A stretch of DNA of 64,000 nucleotides from Centrapalus pauciflorus. Its lineage: Eukaryota > Streptophyta > Magnoliopsida > Asterales > Asteraceae. Positions 22,156 through 33,520 of the stretch are shown in pieces. The notes beneath the pieces were generated by a model that did no database searches, had not been told where the DNA came from, and worked only from the letters and a program-made list of their open reading frames with translations. The position numbers were made by a program, and so were the translations under genes. The stretch spans positions 179,001-243,000 of the forward strand of contig JAANYP010004684.1 in the NCBI GenBank assembly GCA_020465985.1. Direction: 5' to 3'. The number at the start of each line of letters is the position of its first letter. The stretch's first letter is position 1.

Positions 22156-22713
22156 TTTTGAACTTTTTCAATAGATTCTAAAGTGTACTTCTTTTATTAT
22201 AAAAATTCGTTGAGGTTTGTTTAAACCTGTAATCTAAAAAGAAAGTAAGTTCTCCCATCATTTACTCATTTCATAATGGATTTCATGAGTAATGAAAAAT
22301 CTTGCCACAACTGTCTTTATTAGAACCAACTTATTCATATCATCACACTAAATTTGAACAAGATAATGTCAGATTTTATTTCTGTATGAACAGTGTAGTC
22401 TCCACTTTACCTCTGGAGTACTCCATTGCTCATCAAGGAGTCAGAGAGTGTCTAACCAGAGCTCTGGGGCTTGTTGAGACCTGAGAGAGCTTTGTCCAAA
22501 CTTATAGCAAGACAACCGGAATGGTTGTTCAGTTTCAAAACCTGGAGGCTGCTTGACATAATTCTTCTATGGCAAGCTTCGCCATTTCAAAAATGCACTC
22601 TACACTCCATTAGGAAATACCTTAATGCTTAGGCAGCGTTAGGCTAGTAACAAAGCGAATTGGCTTCTAGCCTGGCCACCGGAGCAAATGTTTCAATCAT
22701 AATATATCCTTCC
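22156..22713 (-). pseudogene. SIRE reverse transcriptase core, heavily scrambled
   Basis: This 560-bp stretch occupies the place of the RT core. It can be followed only piecewise: a block matching the ARLEA region near 22665-22690, a PPGF-like block near 22540-22560, an LDKAL-like block near 22485-22500 and the connection region near 22240-22260. Between them are many small insertions, deletions and substitutions, and no frame stays open. No YVDD block is readable. The flanking integrase and RNase H frames are long and open, so decay is concentrated in this segment. This could be real decay or a local consensus error. Confidence 0.7.
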
Positions 22714-23595
22714 TCACCGCGCTGTACGCCTGAGCAACAGTCTTGCCTTATTTCTATGACAAGACTTGCTCATCCATCTGTTCCTGAAAACCCATTTTTT
22801 GCCAATTATAGTTTTACCTTTAGGAGCAGGGACCAACTTCCATACTTTGTTTCTCTCAAACTGATTGAGTTCTTCTTGCATGGCAGTGATCCAATTGGCA
22901 TCTTTTAATGCTTCATCAACCCTCTTTGGCTCCATCAGTGAAACAAAACTAGAGAACATACAGAAGTTCCCTAAGCTGTCCCACCGTGTTTGTATCCCTT
23001 TGTTGATGTCACCAATTATTTGATCATTGGGGTGACACCTGATCCACTTAGGATCATTTTTCAATGATGATTTACCTGAGTTGTTAACATCTTCAGCAGG
23101 TCCTGTTGAACAGCTCTCAAGATTTTCAGACACACTGTTGTCTTGAGCCTGTTCACTTGTTGAACATGTCTGACCACTGTTGAACATATCAGCAGAGGAA
23201 CTGGGAAAATCAGCATTGATAGGTTCTGGACATGCAGTTGTAATTAAGTCAGTACATTTATTCACACAGGGTGTATTGACATAATCATCATCATGTCCAT
23301 CATGATTAACAGGTTCCACACTGGGTGTAGTGGAAGCTTTTGAGTCCTCTTCATTGATTGAATGCATCAGATCATCAAAGTTAAGTTCTCCTGAAACTGA
23401 TTCAGGGACAGCTTTGGTGGAGGCATTCTTGGACTCTTCAAAGGTGACATTGATAGATTCATCTATCACCTTTCTTTTGTTGTTGTATACTCTGTAGGCT
23501 TTGGAGATAGCAGAGTAGCCAACAAACACACCTTCATCAGCTTTAGGTTCAAACTTTGACAGCTGGTCCCTTTGATTCAGAATGAAACAGGACAT
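22714..23595 (-). pseudogene. SIRE integrase C-terminus and RT start
   Basis: The frame begins in the integrase C-terminal region (ILNQRDQLSKFEPKADEGVFVGY, SKAYRVYN). It continues through an acidic, low-complexity linker and enters the RT domain (WITAMQEELNQFERNKVWKLVP, then KKWVFRN and RNKARL) before losing the frame at 22714. It overlaps the preceding protease-integrase frame by 19 bases in another frame, so a small indel at about 23585 separates them. Confidence 0.85.
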
Positions 23596-24734
23596 CCAAA
23601 CACATGGAAATAACTGACATTTGGCTTCCTCCCTTTGAGCAGCTCATAGGGAGTTTTGTTGAATCTTTTCACCACTAAGGATCTGTTTTGGGTGAAGCAG
23701 GCAGTGTTAACAGCTTCAGCCCAAAATGATGAAGGTAAACCTGATGCACACAGCATGGTTCTGGCAGCTTCAATGAGAGTTCGGTTTCTCCTTTCAGCAA
23801 CTCCATTTTGTTGAGGAGTTCTTACTGCTGAAAAGTTTTGAGTGATTCCTTTCTCTTCACAGAAGTCTTCAAGAGTACTGTTTCTGAACTCAGTACCATG
23901 ATCACTTCTAAGCTGCTTTACTTGGGCAGAGTTCAGCATTTCCATCTTTTTGACAAATCCAATAATCTCTCTAGCAGCCTCTCCTTTGCTCTTTAGAAAG
24001 ATCACCCATGTGTACCTGGAGAACTCATCAACCATTACAAGAGTGTATCTTCTTCCTCCTAGACTTGGGACATTAACAGGTCCAAACAAGTCCATATGGA
24101 TTAAGAAGAGTGGAGTATCAATAGAGAAATTATGTTTGGATTTAAAAGATGTTTTTCTCTGCTTGCCTTTCTCACAAGCTGTGCATAATCTATCCTTAGC
24201 AAAAGTCATAGAAGGCAAATCTGTCACCAACTCTTTCTTACAGAGTTTGTTGATGTTCTTGAAGTTCAGATGTGACAGTCTTCTGTGCCATAGCCAGTTT
24301 AGATCAGCATTTGTTCTTGTGAGAAAACAGGTTTCAGTTGTGGGGTCAGCAGAATGCATATCCACAACATATACACCTTTCTTTCGTTGAGCACATAGCA
24401 CAACTTTGCCTTGGGAATCCAATATGTAACCCAGGTGCTCATCAAAGTTAACCTTGTAGCCAGCATCACATAGTTGGCTTATGCTAACAAGGTTATGTTT
24501 TAGCCCAACCACATAGGCTACTCTTTTGAACACTGCAGCACCAGCTTTAAGAGTTCCATATCCCTCAGTGGATCCCTGTACATTGTCACCAAAGGTGACT
24601 TTTGGCCCTTTTTCAGGCCTGAGTTCACTCAGCAATTCTTTACAACCTGTCATGTGCCCTGAGCAGCCACTGTCCAAGTACCAAACCTGGGAAGGTTGTT
24701 TTTCCTGCAGAGTGATAAGAGAATTATTAGTCAT
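23577..24734 (-). pseudogene. SIRE protease and integrase core
   Basis: The frame overlaps the gag stop and carries the protease active site (WYLDSGCSGHMTG), the integrase zinc region (LWHRRLSHLNFKNINKL, then CTACEKGKQ), and the catalytic core: MDLFGPVN, SDHGTEF and PQQNGVAERRN with the catalytic D, D and E. The polynucleotidyl-transferase signature is complete. The frame ends prematurely at FGCPVSF because of a frameshift. A TGCAG acceptor-like site lies upstream of the protease domain at the gag-pol junction. Confidence 0.9.
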
Positions 24735-26091
24735 TTTTAGGGGAACTCATCACAGAGATGAGTTCTCCTACTTCATCAACATTTGTTGATGGATTTGAAA
24801 TATCCACACTAATATTCCCTATCTGAATGGTATCAGCTTGAATACCATTCTCAGTAACTGTGCCATTTCCAACACTGCTTGTGACAGCTGTGAGAGAAAC
24901 AACAGAGTTAACAGGCCTCATGTCCTCAGATTCAGGACAGTCCTTGGCCAGATGTGTCTTCTTCCCACATTTGTAACATTTTCTCTTTTTAGTATTTTTG
25001 GAAGAAGATCCTTCAGAAACACATTCTGAGCTATTTTTGTTGATTCTTTCAGCAGGTTTAGCAGTTTTATTACTTCTTGTTGAATCAACAGTTTGAGTGG
25101 ATGGTTCAATAGCCATAGCTTTGGCTGCCTCTTCTGTCTTCTTTTTAGGAGGACAGATATCAAAGACAGGGAGCTTGATTGGCTTTTGAGCTTCCACAGG
25201 TTTGGGAAACTTATTCCCAATTGTTCCAGTTTGAGCAATGGCTTTATCTTTGCCCCTACTGGATTGTGATTTATGCTGCCTATCAGCATACTCACTGTGT
25301 CTGGTTTTAAACAGTTTGTTCTTGTTTACAACCAGTTTACTACTATGATTTGAAAACTTATTTGAAATCACAGCAGTTTTGTTTTCAACATGAGACTTAC
25401 CTTTGTTGAAAACAGGCTGCTTACCTTTTGAAAACTTATTTTCAAAGTGTTTAGCATCAAAAGGATTAACATGCTTTTTACCATCAGCTTTGGACTCAGA
25501 ACCTGTTTTGTCAACAGGTTTAGCATCCACAACTTCAGTTTGAACATGTTTTCCTTTCTTTTGCTTGTGTGAGCTAGCAGAGCACTTAGCAGGCTGACTT
25601 GGAGAACAAACTCCAACATCAGCTTTTGAGCTGAGTTCACACAAGCTGTCAGTATTTTGAGGCCTGACAAACCTGTTTGTTGAGATTAGTTTACCATTCA
25701 CATTTTGAATGAATGTATTTGGAAGTTCACCAAGAGTGGATAAATCTTCTTTCAGATTACTTATCTCAACAATGGAAGCTGCTGTGTCAAGATCCCCTCC
25801 AAGATAGGCTTGGATTTGTGCAGGAATCTGTTGACTTATACAATGGCTGACTTTTTGTGCAGATTGGCACCAAGAGTCAACTATCTTTTGAAGCTTAGCA
25901 TGCTTTATATCTGTTTCTCTCTTTTCTTCCAGTAAAATGGAGTTGATGTGTTTTAACTCATCAAGCTCAGTTTCCAACTTATGGAAATTGTCCAGTTTAC
26001 TGGATTTAGTTTTAAGATCAGCTTTGAGCTTAGAGATTTCAGATAGTAGAGCATCATGCTTCTCAACAGCAGCTTTTAAATCAACAAGCAT
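24727..26091 (-). pseudogene. SIRE gag, C-terminal half
   Basis: This is the continuation of gag in a second frame. It opens with a coiled coil (residues about 1-70, LKAAVEKHDALLSEISKL), followed by a long basic, Lys-rich region and a zinc knuckle CX2CX4HX4C near residue 370 (KCYKCGKKTHLAKDC). The join to the N-terminal half at about 26083 shows an extra AT in GATATATGC, a dinucleotide slippage that shifts the frame. The frame stops 8 bases inside the pol frame. Confidence 0.85.
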
Positions 26092-27473
26092 ATATCAAAC
26101 ATTTTAACTTTTTCTTCAGAACTGTAAGCCATAAAATTTTGTACCTTATACATCATAGTAGGATTCCAGTTCTCTAAGCTGCTGAAGGCTTCAGCTTCAG
26201 CCATATCTTGTTTGAAGCTGCTTGTTGATGGGACATCAGTGTTGGCCATCAGACATTGATTATCTTCTTCATCAGATGATGACTCAGATTCCTCCCAGTC
26301 ACATGTCTCTGCCATAAGTACCTTTTGGCGATTGGAAGACACTGAGTTTTCCAATTTCCTCAGCTTAGCCATGGCCATAAGGTACTTAACCCTATAGCCA
26401 TCATCCTTGTTAGTCTTGTTGGGTTTGGATGACTGACCAACAACTTTTGACACACAGTCAGCAGCTATGTGACCAGTTTTGCCACATTTGAAGCATTCAG
26501 CTTTGGATTTATCAAATGCCTTCTTTTTGCCAGCACTTGAACCTCCTTGCAGCATTTTTCTTCCAAACCTTTTCTTGTTGAACCTTTTGACAAGCATGGC
26601 TATCATTTGCTCATCATCTTGTTCAGCAAGATCTGCAGCATCTTCTTCGTCTGACACCTCCTCCTTTTCATCATCCTGTTGATCAGGTTGAATGAACACA
26701 TCACTCACCTGATTTACAGGCTGTCTCACATTAGCCACAAAGGCTGCACCTCTTTTGGACATTTCCAAGGCATTTCTCTTTTGTTGCCTTGACTGTTCAT
26801 CATTCAGTAAGGATCCATACAGATTGACCAGATCCATACTTCTGATAGTACCTGAGTTCCTTAGGATTGTTGAAAAGTAGTTCCACTCTTCAGGTAAAAT
26901 GTCCAGAAATTTATTCACCAGGGTAAGACTGTCCTTGGTGATCCCAACAGCTTTGAGATCATTCACTAGAGCAGTAAACCTGGTGTAGGTTTCAGTGAGA
27001 GTCTCCTTTGGTTTAGCAAAGAAGAGTTCAAACTGTCTAACAAGATTGTTGATCCTGTTGTCCAGTGTGATTGTGGGTCCATCATAGACGGTACACAAAG
27101 TATCCCACATCTCCTTTGCTGTCTTCATTTTCTCAACTTGCTTGAACACATCATCAGGGAGAGAAATGACCAGGTTGTTTCTGGCCTTTGCATCCAGAGC
27201 CACCAATCTCTTGTCTTCATCAGACCATTGAGCTTTAGCTTTCTCAAAGGTCCTGATTTCAGGAGCAGCTCCTTCAACCGCTGGAGTTATGGTAGTAACA
27301 GAGGTTGGCACATAGGGACCCTCCATCACTATCTCTGGCAGTTGTACATCCAGATTCTCTAAATAGAGCATCATTCTGCACTTCCAACCAGAGAAGTTTT
27401 GATGATTAAATTTTGGAGGTTTGCCCATAGAACCATTGTCATAGTAAGAAGAATTTGCAGCACTGTTGTCCAT
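26076..27473 (-). pseudogene. SIRE gag, N-terminal half
   Basis: I place the start at the Met at 27473 (MDNSAANSSYYDNGS), because the longer open frame reads through the primer-binding site. The product has the UBN2/DUF4219-type gag fold of copia elements (FSGWKCRMMLYLENL, WDTLCTVYDG, RFTALVNDLKAVG). It then carries an acidic segment (about residues 270-300) and a first zinc knuckle near residue 324 (CFKCGKTGHIAADC). It would form the virus-like particle shell. It is separated from its C-terminal half by a 2-base slippage at about 26083. Confidence 0.9.
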
Positions 27474-27520
27474 GGAAACTTGGGAGAATGAGAGATCTAG
27501 AATGACACACACTCTAAACT

Positions 27521-27532
27521 GCTCTGATACCA
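27521..27532 (-). other. Primer-binding site of SIRE element
   Basis: On the minus strand TGGTATCAGAGC, extended by AGTTT, lies 2 bases after the 5' LTR end. It is complementary to the 3' end of initiator methionine tRNA, the standard primer of copia elements. Confidence 0.93.
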
Positions 27533-27534
27533 GT

Positions 27535-28657
27535 TGTAGGTCCCGAGAGGTTCCCAAAGTATATAGTTATAAGCTGTAGAGGGGGGGTGAATACAGTAAT
27601 TTAAAAACTACACACTCTTTTCTCAATGTTTGTATGTATTATCAACAATTTGTTAATTACAAACAAGCTTGAATGCGGAATAGTTCAAGCTGAGATGACT
27701 GATACAACAGTATGTTCACTAGTCTAAGACAAACTCAAACTAGAATACAATGAATACACTCACTAAGAAGCACTCACTGTGTTTACAAGACTTAAGGGAA
27801 CAGCTTATGTAAAACAGCTTAGACACACAGATGCTGGTTTACACAGAAGGCTTGCATGCATGAAAATCACACTTGCACGTTCACTCTTGGTTTCAGCACT
27901 TAGCTTTCTTCACACTTCTTTCTGTCCTTAGAAGCTTCCTTTTATACTCACTCAGAGGATCTAAGAGAAACATCTTCATTGGACGGAATGAAAAAGGAGA
28001 AGTCTTGTTGAAAAGACAACATAACCTTTTCTGCACTTTTCTGAAAAGCAGACTTGTCTTCACATGTGCAGAACTTTTGTCTTTTTACTTTGTCTACTGT
28101 TGCATTGCCTTTAACTAATTTAGGAATGTCAACTTTACGTCTTTCTTCCTTGTAAAGGCCTATTTTGATATAAGAAAAAGGTCTGTCACCCTTTTTCAAA
28201 TAACCTTTTGTCTTCATGTTACAGAACAGCGTGGGCAGGCTGAGCAGTTCTGTTTTCCACTTTGTCTTCAACTTTGTAAACTGATCTTGTAGTCAAAAAC
28301 AATACATGATGACTTGGAAACATATTCCATAAAGTGTTTAGCCTGTTCACAAAGAACAGGTTCTGTTCACAAAGAACAGAACACTTAAAAATGCCCAAGC
28401 TGCTCAACAGTGTAGAGCAGCGTAGACAGTTTATGTCCAGCCTGTTCAGCAGACAGAGTAGCTTGGACAAACTGTCTTAGTTGCAACACATGCAACATAT
28501 AGAACAGCTTTAGACTGATATTGCAAATCATTTTCAGGTTTCAATAAGGCATATAACAGGCCTTAAATTCAACCTTCAAATGCATCAACAGGTTTGATTA
28601 TAAAATCTCCCCCTCAGATGTAGAACAGGTTTGACTGAGGCCTTTTTGTGCCTAACA
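27535..28657 (-). mobile_element. 5' LTR of the SIRE-type element
   Basis: This 1,123-bp LTR has the same start and end as the 3' LTR. It contains the palindromic 20-mer pair (28343-28382), the TATA box (about 27938-27948) and a poly-G run near the end. The 5' LTR supplies the element's promoter. The right flank is TTAAC, in the middle of the gag gene of element B. Confidence 0.93.
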
Positions 28658-31050
28658 TTAACAGGTGTTGGGTTCACTGTCTTAGTGGTAACATCGGCTT
28701 TCCTAAGTGGACAGTGAGAAGCAACATGCCCTTTCTCGTGACATCTGAAGCAAGACATCTTATCTATGGAGTTTTTGTTTGTTCCCTTAGATCTAGGTGT
28801 CTCACTAGTGTCTACTTCCTTTGGTACATCTATGATGTCTGACTCGTCGACCTGGTCAGCCCATGAAATTTTCTGTTTTCCTGCAGGTGTTTCACTGGAG
28901 GAAGACACAAACTTTACTTTCTTGACCGTGACGGTTGAGTCAGCCACCTTAGGTGTATTTTCAACTATAGACTCTGGTGTAGGTTCAGGTAGGTCCTCTA
29001 AGTCTACTGACTTGTCAGTTTTCTCCTGAGGCTGAGGCACATAGTTCGCATTGAAAGGTGGAGGAATTTCGTGAAAACCTAGACCTACGGGCTTCTTAGA
29101 CTGTCTTTGGGCATCTAAGACTTTCCCTAGATTCAGGCTCGAATTCCTAAACTTCTCCAGCTTGCTATTTGCCTCTGCTACCTTAACTTTTGTCTCTGCT
29201 AGCTCTATATCCTTGTCCTTAAGACTTTTTGTCAAGGCCTCTACGTGCTCATACATTAGCTCTATCCTAACACACTGCTCACTGAGTTTGTCTTTTAGAA
29301 CTACTACGTCTTGAGCATCAGCCTTAAGCTTTTCTTTTAGATCTTGCTTGATATCATTTAGGCTAGCGTTTTCTATTTTTAAGTTCTCATTTTGAGCAGA
29401 TATGGTTTTATGTGATTCTAAGACTAGATTTAACCTATCATTAGAAGTAACACACAAAGCACATAATTCTTGAAATAGAGAGTAAGATAGACTAACCTTA
29501 GAGTTATCAAATTCCACGTTGGCCATCTGAGCAGCAAACTCCAGCACTGTCTGATCATTCGCCTTCTCTACCCACATTGAACTGCTGTCCCGTGTAGTCT
29601 GCTCGTTCCCATCACACCCCGTTTCTGTGACTTTAGCCATGAAGGCTCTAGCATTCGACTCAGGATGTGAGCTCCAATCATACGTACCATCTAGCTGTCG
29701 ATCTGAAGTGACGTTCGATAGTAAACCAGCTAGATTGGCTTGTCTAGATGAAGAACTTGGAAGATATCGTTGTTGGGACTGATTTTGGTACTGTCCCTGA
29801 TGCTGACTTTGTCCTTGGTATGTCTCTACCTTCGGTCTCTGACACTCCCTGGCGAAGTGTCCCAATCCCTGACAGTTGTAGCATTTGACTTTGGACTTAT
29901 CAAATCTGATCCCCTTGTTATTCATTTGTAGATTCCTCCCAGTTCTCTTAATGAATCTCTTAACCCTCTGGGTTACCATGGCCAGTTGCCACTTAAGATC
30001 CATTTCCTCTAAGTCATCAGGGTCGACCTGATCGTAATCTTCGTCCCATGGAGCAGGATCGTTAATCTTCCCTTGAACACAATTTCCATATGCGGCCACA
30101 AAAGAAGCAAGTAGATTCAAATGCTCTTCCGCTGACTTTGCGCTCATGGGCATCTTCGAATAATTCTGCGATGTCGATGCCTGTTGAACTTGAGGTTGCG
30201 GTTCTTCCGATCTTCCTAACCCTAAGAACGCGCGATTTAATGAGTCTTCAGACTCTGCTGGTGATGACGTTTCTCCGGTGTAAAACGCTGTAGCAGTCTT
30301 CGGTTCGGCTGTCACTAAAGATTTAGTTGTCTTTCCAAAATACATTGCTGGATTCTGGACTTGCTCGTAATTAGTCTCGGCCTTAATTAACTCGAAGTGA
30401 TATGCCCTCAACGTTCCCACAATGTCATCAAGGGATTGAGTATAGTATTTTTCCTCATTCAGCTTAATCATTGCCACGTACATAGCCCATTTGGCTGGTA
30501 AGGCATCAAGAAGCTTGTTGTTCTTGTCTGTGTCAGAATACTCAATTCCATGACTTTCAAGTTCCGTTATCAGGTGATAGAACCTGGTGATAATATCATC
30601 CAGCTGTTCATCCTTAATTGCCTTGAAAATCGCAAACTGTTGTTTCAACAGCTCTGTACGCTTTCTACGTACCCTAGGATTACCCTCACACCTTTTCTCG
30701 AGAGACTCCCAAAGTTCCTTCGACGTCCTTTGAGTCCGAAATGTGTGCAGTATATCCTGAGGTAAAGCCATACGGATTATGGAGAAAGCTTTGTTTTCAG
30801 CTTCAAATAGTTTCTTGTCATCCTCCTTCATCATTTGGTATGACAAGACCTTTTGACGGCCTTCAACTTCAGATACCGGTGGAATATACCCTTCATCTAT
30901 GCACACCCACATGCGCATATCGTTGAAACGTACGAAATCGGTAAATCGGTCCTTCCACCAGTAATAGTCCTCGACCTTCATCAGCTTAGGCGGGGCGTTT
31001 GCCTTCCCAACCTCGTGGTCCATTTCTAAGAATTTCTGAAGATTTGACAT
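28658..31050 (-). pseudogene. Copia gag, 3'-truncated (element B)
   Basis: This is an uninterrupted frame of about 798 codons from the Met at 31050 (MSNLQKFLEMDHEVG) to the junction with the SIRE LTR, into which the frame then runs for 24 codons. It has the copia gag core (YYWWKDRFTDFVRFND, ELWESLEKRCEGNP, RFYHLITELESHGIEY) and a first zinc knuckle near residue 388 (CYNCQGLGHFAREC). A coiled coil at about 570-650 and a second knuckle near 765 (CFRCHEKGHVASHC) follow. It supplies the gag N terminus missing from A and C. Its basic tail and pol are lost. Confidence 0.9.
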
Positions 31051-31725
31051 CTTTTCTAAAGAAATTGAATTTGAACTTAATTAATTTAATTCGAAACTGA
31101 TTTAGACTAACTTTTTCGAATCTAGGTAGATTCGAAACTAATTAAGGGTAAATCTTTTGGGATTAAATTCGATTAAGTTTTAAAATTCAATTAGATTCGA
31201 AATTATGTCAGATTCGAGCTATTCCTAGAGTCGAATGGGCCTTAGATTCGAAGGTCAGCAAACTCGAAATTCAGCAGATTCGAAACACCAGATTCGAAAC
31301 AATACTAGACTCGAAATAAACTCGAAACAAAGCTAGACTCGAGATCCTATTCGAATGAAGCAACAGGCTCAAAACTAGGTAGATTCGAAAACCTCTGAAA
31401 TTGACTCGAAAGGAGCGTATTTAGGTTAGACTCGAGACTAAAGTGAAACCCTAATTACCCCTATAGAGTCGAGCGCCGCAAACTCGAAAAACGGCTAACA
31501 CTTTGATTTTTTGACGTTTTGCAGATTAAATCACTATTTTTCTAACGAAAAATAATGATTTCAATCAAAAACGTGAAAAACCACAAAGTGTTTCCCGAAT
31601 ATGAATTTGCTAAGCTTGAAAATACGTTTTTGAGAGAAAAACCGTCCAACTAGCGTCAAGAAACCTAGAATGTATTTGATGAACACGAAGAACACCAAGA
31701 ACACTCCGTAGGCTCTGATACCACT
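31051..31725 (-). repeat. Leader of element B with TTCGAA/CTCGAA array
   Basis: The untranslated leader between primer site and gag contains 20 TCGA cores in 31081-31500, mostly as ATTCGAAA or ACTCGAAA, irregularly spaced 10-40 bases apart. It holds no open frame. The LTRs of A and B carry the same word at lower density. Confidence 0.85.
31712..31723 (-). other. Primer-binding site of element B
   Basis: TGGTATCAGAGC on the minus strand lies 2 bases after the LTR end, complementary to initiator-Met tRNA. Confidence 0.92.
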
Positions 31726-32392
31726 TGTAAGGTCTACCACTATACGAGATCTATCTAGACGCGGAGCCGTCAACGAGTGCGGAATCCTCGTTAACGGGTA
31801 GACGGACAACTCTCAACCACGAAACACGGAGACTATTAGACGCTGAACGAACGACACACGAACGATCCTACGAGCTAATTCTCTCCGAAACGGACCTAAA
31901 GCTGATGATAAACTCGAGATCGCCTTAAGCTTAATTCGTCACGAATTCTGCTAAAAGTCTACTAATGACTCGAGTCTATCCCTAATTATAGACCCTGATT
32001 CGAGTCTGATGTGGGCCAAACTCGAATCTGGCCCAAGGCCCATTCGAGTCTGTCCACAATGACATTCTCGAATCTGGGCATATTCGAATCTAAGGACACA
32101 TTCGAATCTATCACAGATTCGAATGTCTTCCCTTATGTAATTCGAATCTAGCCAATACACTTAAACACTTAAGTGATGAAACTTATGTTTTACTTATGCT
32201 TGAGTTAATCTTTGACCTTTATGTTTGAACTTCTTGTAATATGTTACATCAAGTTCAAACACACAATCAATAACAGACAAACACATATAAACATATATAT
32301 CAAAACACTTGTTAATTCTCAATACTCAGAATATTACTTAAACCAAAATGCTGATCGATTAGACTGCTATCGTCACACAGGGTGTACCAACA
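31726..32392 (-). mobile_element. 5' LTR of copia element B
   Basis: This 667-bp LTR runs on the minus strand from TGTTGGTACACC to GGTAGACCTTACA. It shares its whole plan with the A LTR at 7042-7695, including the stretches CGTCAACGAGTGCGGAA and GTAGACGG, but differs at many positions. Confidence 0.88.
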
Positions 32393-32415
32393 ATATACGG
32401 GACTACATTATTACA
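32393..32415 (+). mobile_element. Remnant of 5' LTR of element D
   Basis: Only the last 23 bases, ending ATTATTACA, remain between element B and the primer site. The rest was displaced by B or lost. Confidence 0.6.
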
Positions 32416-32417
32416 AT

Positions 32418-32429
32418 TGGTATCAGAGC
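32418..32429 (+). other. Primer-binding site of element D
   Basis: TGGTATCAGAGC lies 2 bases after the LTR remnant, complementary to initiator-Met tRNA. Confidence 0.93.
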
Positions 32430-33520
32430 TCAGAAAGGTGGATTTCAACTGAATCTCACGGTTTCTGCTGGGTTTTTCAAGTGTTCTTCGTGTTCATCTT
32501 CATTTCATACGGTTAGATCTTTCCATTCTCTGTTTTTCTGCGTTTCTTGTGTTATTATAGTCTTATAATCATCACAATATCATCCTCTACTGATTTCAAG
32601 CTCATTCAGTTCCATATTTCTTTTAAAATCATCAAGAATCGGATATTTCATCAACTTTAAAAAAATATGGGTTTTAGTGGGTTTTAGCTTGTTCTTTGCT
32701 GTTTTTTAAGTGGTTTGGTTTATTTTAAATCACCAAAAGTGTTTAAAATAGTTTATCAATCATTTAGAAATGTTTTTTAGGCTTTAAAACTGATAAAATC
32801 GAATTCTGCTCAGTTCTGCCTTAGAAAACTGTTAAAACCTGCTGTATTTCGGACCTGTCACTGTAGCAATTCGGACCCCTTAGGTACCAAATTCGGACCA
32901 AATATCACCCTAATTCGGACCTCACTTCGGACCAATTCGGACCCCCCATCTGCCTATTTCGGACCCCACTTAGGTCCCATCCGAACTTCGGACCATCCGA
33001 AGTTCAGATCAGGCTTTCCATTTTTCCATTTTGGACTTGTATTTAAAATTTTCAAATTTCGGACCATATCCATTTCGGACCATCCGAACTCGGACCATCC
33101 AAATTTGGTTCCCACCTGGACATTTCCTACGCCCTGTCCACTGTTCATCCGAATTCGGACCATCCGAATTCGGTTCCCTCAGTTCCATCCGAATTAGGTC
33201 TTCATCCGCATTAGGTCCCCACCTGAATCACTGTTCATCCGAAATAGCAGTTCATCCGAATTAGGCCCCCATCCGAATTAGTAATTCATCTGAACCATAG
33301 ACCCATCCGAATTACTGTTCACCCGAAGTAGGTTCTCATCCGAATTAGTTCTTCCATCCGAATTCCAAAACCCATTTTATCCGAATTCGATTCTTATCAT
33401 CCGAAACACTGTTCATCCGAACCTCTTCCATCCGAAATCAGTACTATTCGTCCTAAGTCCAGCCCATCCGTGTCCAGTTTCCACCTTTAAGATCTTCATT
33501 TTTACTCAGCACCCATCATA
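32430..33520 (+). repeat. Leader of element D with CCGAA/TTCGG array
   Basis: The 1.1-kb untranslated leader contains 29 copies of CCGAA or its complement TTCGG within 32848-33440, mostly as CATCCGAATTAGG or ATTCGGACC. Several are joined as the palindrome CCGAATTCGG. Spacing is irregular. The first 400 bases of the leader are AT-rich without the motif. No gene is present. Confidence 0.85.

Larger units (their letters stand above)
15086..28657 (-). mobile_element. SIRE/Maximus-type Ty1/copia element with envelope-like ORF
   Basis: This is a 13.6-kb copia element on the minus strand: 5' LTR (27535-28657), initiator-Met primer site, gag, protease, integrase, reverse transcriptase, RNase H, a structured spacer, a long envelope-like ORF, a polypurine tract and the 3' LTR. 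The domain order PR-IN-RT-RH identifies Ty1/copia; the size and the third ORF identify the SIRE/Maximus group. Breaks are a 2-base shift in gag, one frameshift at the end of integrase, a scrambled RT segment and one stop in the envelope-like ORF. The flanking 5-bp sites differ, and the two flanks belong to two different copies of another element (A and B). Confidence 0.92.
28658..32392 (-). mobile_element. Copia element B, 5' portion
   Basis: On the minus strand it comprises a 5' LTR, primer site, a 675-bp leader and most of gag. It is the same family as A and C but is visibly diverged from A in both LTR and gag, so it is a separate copy. It is cut at 28658 by the SIRE 5' LTR at a different gag position from the cut in A. 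Its LTR abuts the last 23 bases of the 5' LTR of element D, so B appears to have inserted into D. Confidence 0.88.

Noticed and set aside
15086..28657. SIRE element as a simple insertion into one host copia element
   Set aside because: The flanking 5-bp sites differ, the host gag segment is present on both sides, and the two host halves come from diverged copies.
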